A program made the position numbers and the translations under genes. The notes beneath the pieces are model-generated. The model saw only the letters and a list, made by a program, of their open reading frames with translations. It did no database searches and was not told where the DNA came from. A stretch of DNA of 5,892 nt, taken from assembly GCA_949287345.1 (NCBI GenBank), contig CASEGD010000081.1, forward strand, positions 1 through 5,892. Direction: 5' to 3'. Positions 5,446 to 5,892 of the stretch are shown piece by piece (the first letter of the stretch is position 1; the number at the start of each line of letters is the position of its first letter). This DNA comes from an uncultured Phascolarctobacterium sp. (GTDB lineage: Bacteria; Bacillota; Negativicutes; Acidaminococcales; Acidaminococcaceae).

Positions 5446-5892
5446 TTATTTATTTTCGGTTTTAAGCGGCGTTTCAAAATAAACGCTGGTGCTGGGGAAA
5501 GCACAGCTTGCGCCGTTAACTTCCAGAATCTTCATAATATCAAGGTTAATCTGTTCGCGTGCCGCCAGATAGCCGTCGGTGTCGCTGGCTTTGGTGTAGC
5601 AGATAACAACAATGTTCAGGCTGCTGTCTGCATAATCGCGGAAGTAAACCATCACGTTATCGTTGTACACCAGGTCGCTGCTTTGCAGGTAGCTGCGGAT
5701 ATCAGCCACAAGCTTCTGCATCTGGTCGTGCGTGGTGTCGTAGGTAACGCCCAGCAAAAATTCCAGGCGGCGTTTTTCGCGCTTAGTGTAGTTAATAATC
5801 GGCGTGTTGGAAAGCAGCGAGTTCGGCACATACACCAGCTCCTGCGGGAAGGTGCGGATACAGGTGCTGCGGAAGGAAATTTTTTCTACCGT
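5446..5892 (-). CDS. MscS-family mechanosensitive channel, C-terminal part (cut by window)
   Basis: The minus-strand frame is open to the right edge, giving 148 residues of the C-terminal half of a small-conductance mechanosensitive channel. It begins TVEKISFRSTCIRTFPQELVYVPNSLLSN, the beta-domain signature of MscS proteins (TVExIxxRST, PNS), continues with PIINYTKREKRR and FLLGVTYDTTHDQMQKLVADI, the alpha/beta cytoplasmic domain, and ends VYFETPLKTENK. The transmembrane helices and true start lie beyond the window; the GTG at 5833-5835 is an internal Val codon. These channels open under membrane tension to release solutes on osmotic downshift. The Cys in RSTCIRT stands where Arg is common in the family. 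Which MscS subfamily it belongs to cannot be decided from this part. Confidence 0.93.
   Translation of the reverse strand, partial: TVEKISFRSTCIRTFPQELVYVPNSLLSNTPIINYTKREKRRLEFLLGVTYDTTHDQMQKLVADIRSYLQSSDLVYNDNVMVYFRDYADSSLNIVVICYTKASDTDGYLAAREQINLDIMKILEVNGASCAFPSTSVYFETPLKTENK

Noticed and set aside
4215..5504. Several open frames within or antisense to rmuC and crossing its terminator
   Set aside because: They are shadows of the GC-richer rmuC coding frame. The plus-strand RmuC frame has full family motifs from end to end.
5446..5835. A short 129-aa gene starting at the GTG 5833-5835
   Set aside because: The frame continues without a stop to the window edge and encodes the MscS beta-domain signature upstream of this GTG, so it is an internal Val codon.

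Overview
The window looks like chromosomal DNA of a diderm Firmicute (class Negativicutes). The main evidence is two tandem outer-membrane porins that each carry one N-terminal S-layer-homology (SLH) domain, the OmpM/Mep45 architecture typical of Veillonella, Selenomonas, Acidaminococcus and Phascolarctobacterium relatives. Family-level placement (Acidaminococcaceae-like) is a guess from the style of the protein sequence.

Layout, left to right. (1) 2-1174: an ompM-type porin whose first ~15 codons lie outside the window, closed by a strong terminator (1211-1239). (2) 1246-2083: a distinctly AT-rich island between the two porins. It has a perfect-consensus sigma-70 promoter (TTGACA, 17 bp, TATAAT), about 150 nt of non-coding but foldable transcript, a GC-rich terminator-like hairpin whose loop holds the first two bases of a start codon, and a gene for a PBECR4-like protein, a predicted BECR-fold nuclease of phage/toxin type. 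(3) 2095-3645: a second promoter, a ~175-nt 5' leader, a complete ompM paralogue of 424 codons and its own terminator. (4) 3646-4142: an AT-rich leader and a short CRISPR array with five 32-nt repeats of type I-C appearance and four spacers of 33-35 nt. No cas gene is visible. (5) 4193-5386: rmuC, in the same direction as the array and with no terminator between them. (6) 5446-5892, minus strand: the C-terminal part of an MscS-family mechanosensitive channel gene running off the right edge. It converges on rmuC across a shared bidirectional terminator.

How the parts relate. The two OmpM proteins would tether the outer membrane to peptidoglycan (SLH domain) and form pores (barrel). Their signal-peptide end, SLH and linker region is identical over 100 codons with only synonymous changes, while the barrels diverge sharply, so one anchor appears to be kept with two pore types. 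The RNA-plus-nuclease module between them has the order promoter, RNA, terminator hairpin, nuclease, which resembles type III toxin-antitoxin loci. That reading is inference and is the most interesting hypothesis here. The CRISPR repeats show a clear polarity of sequence variants, which supports leader-end growth from the left.
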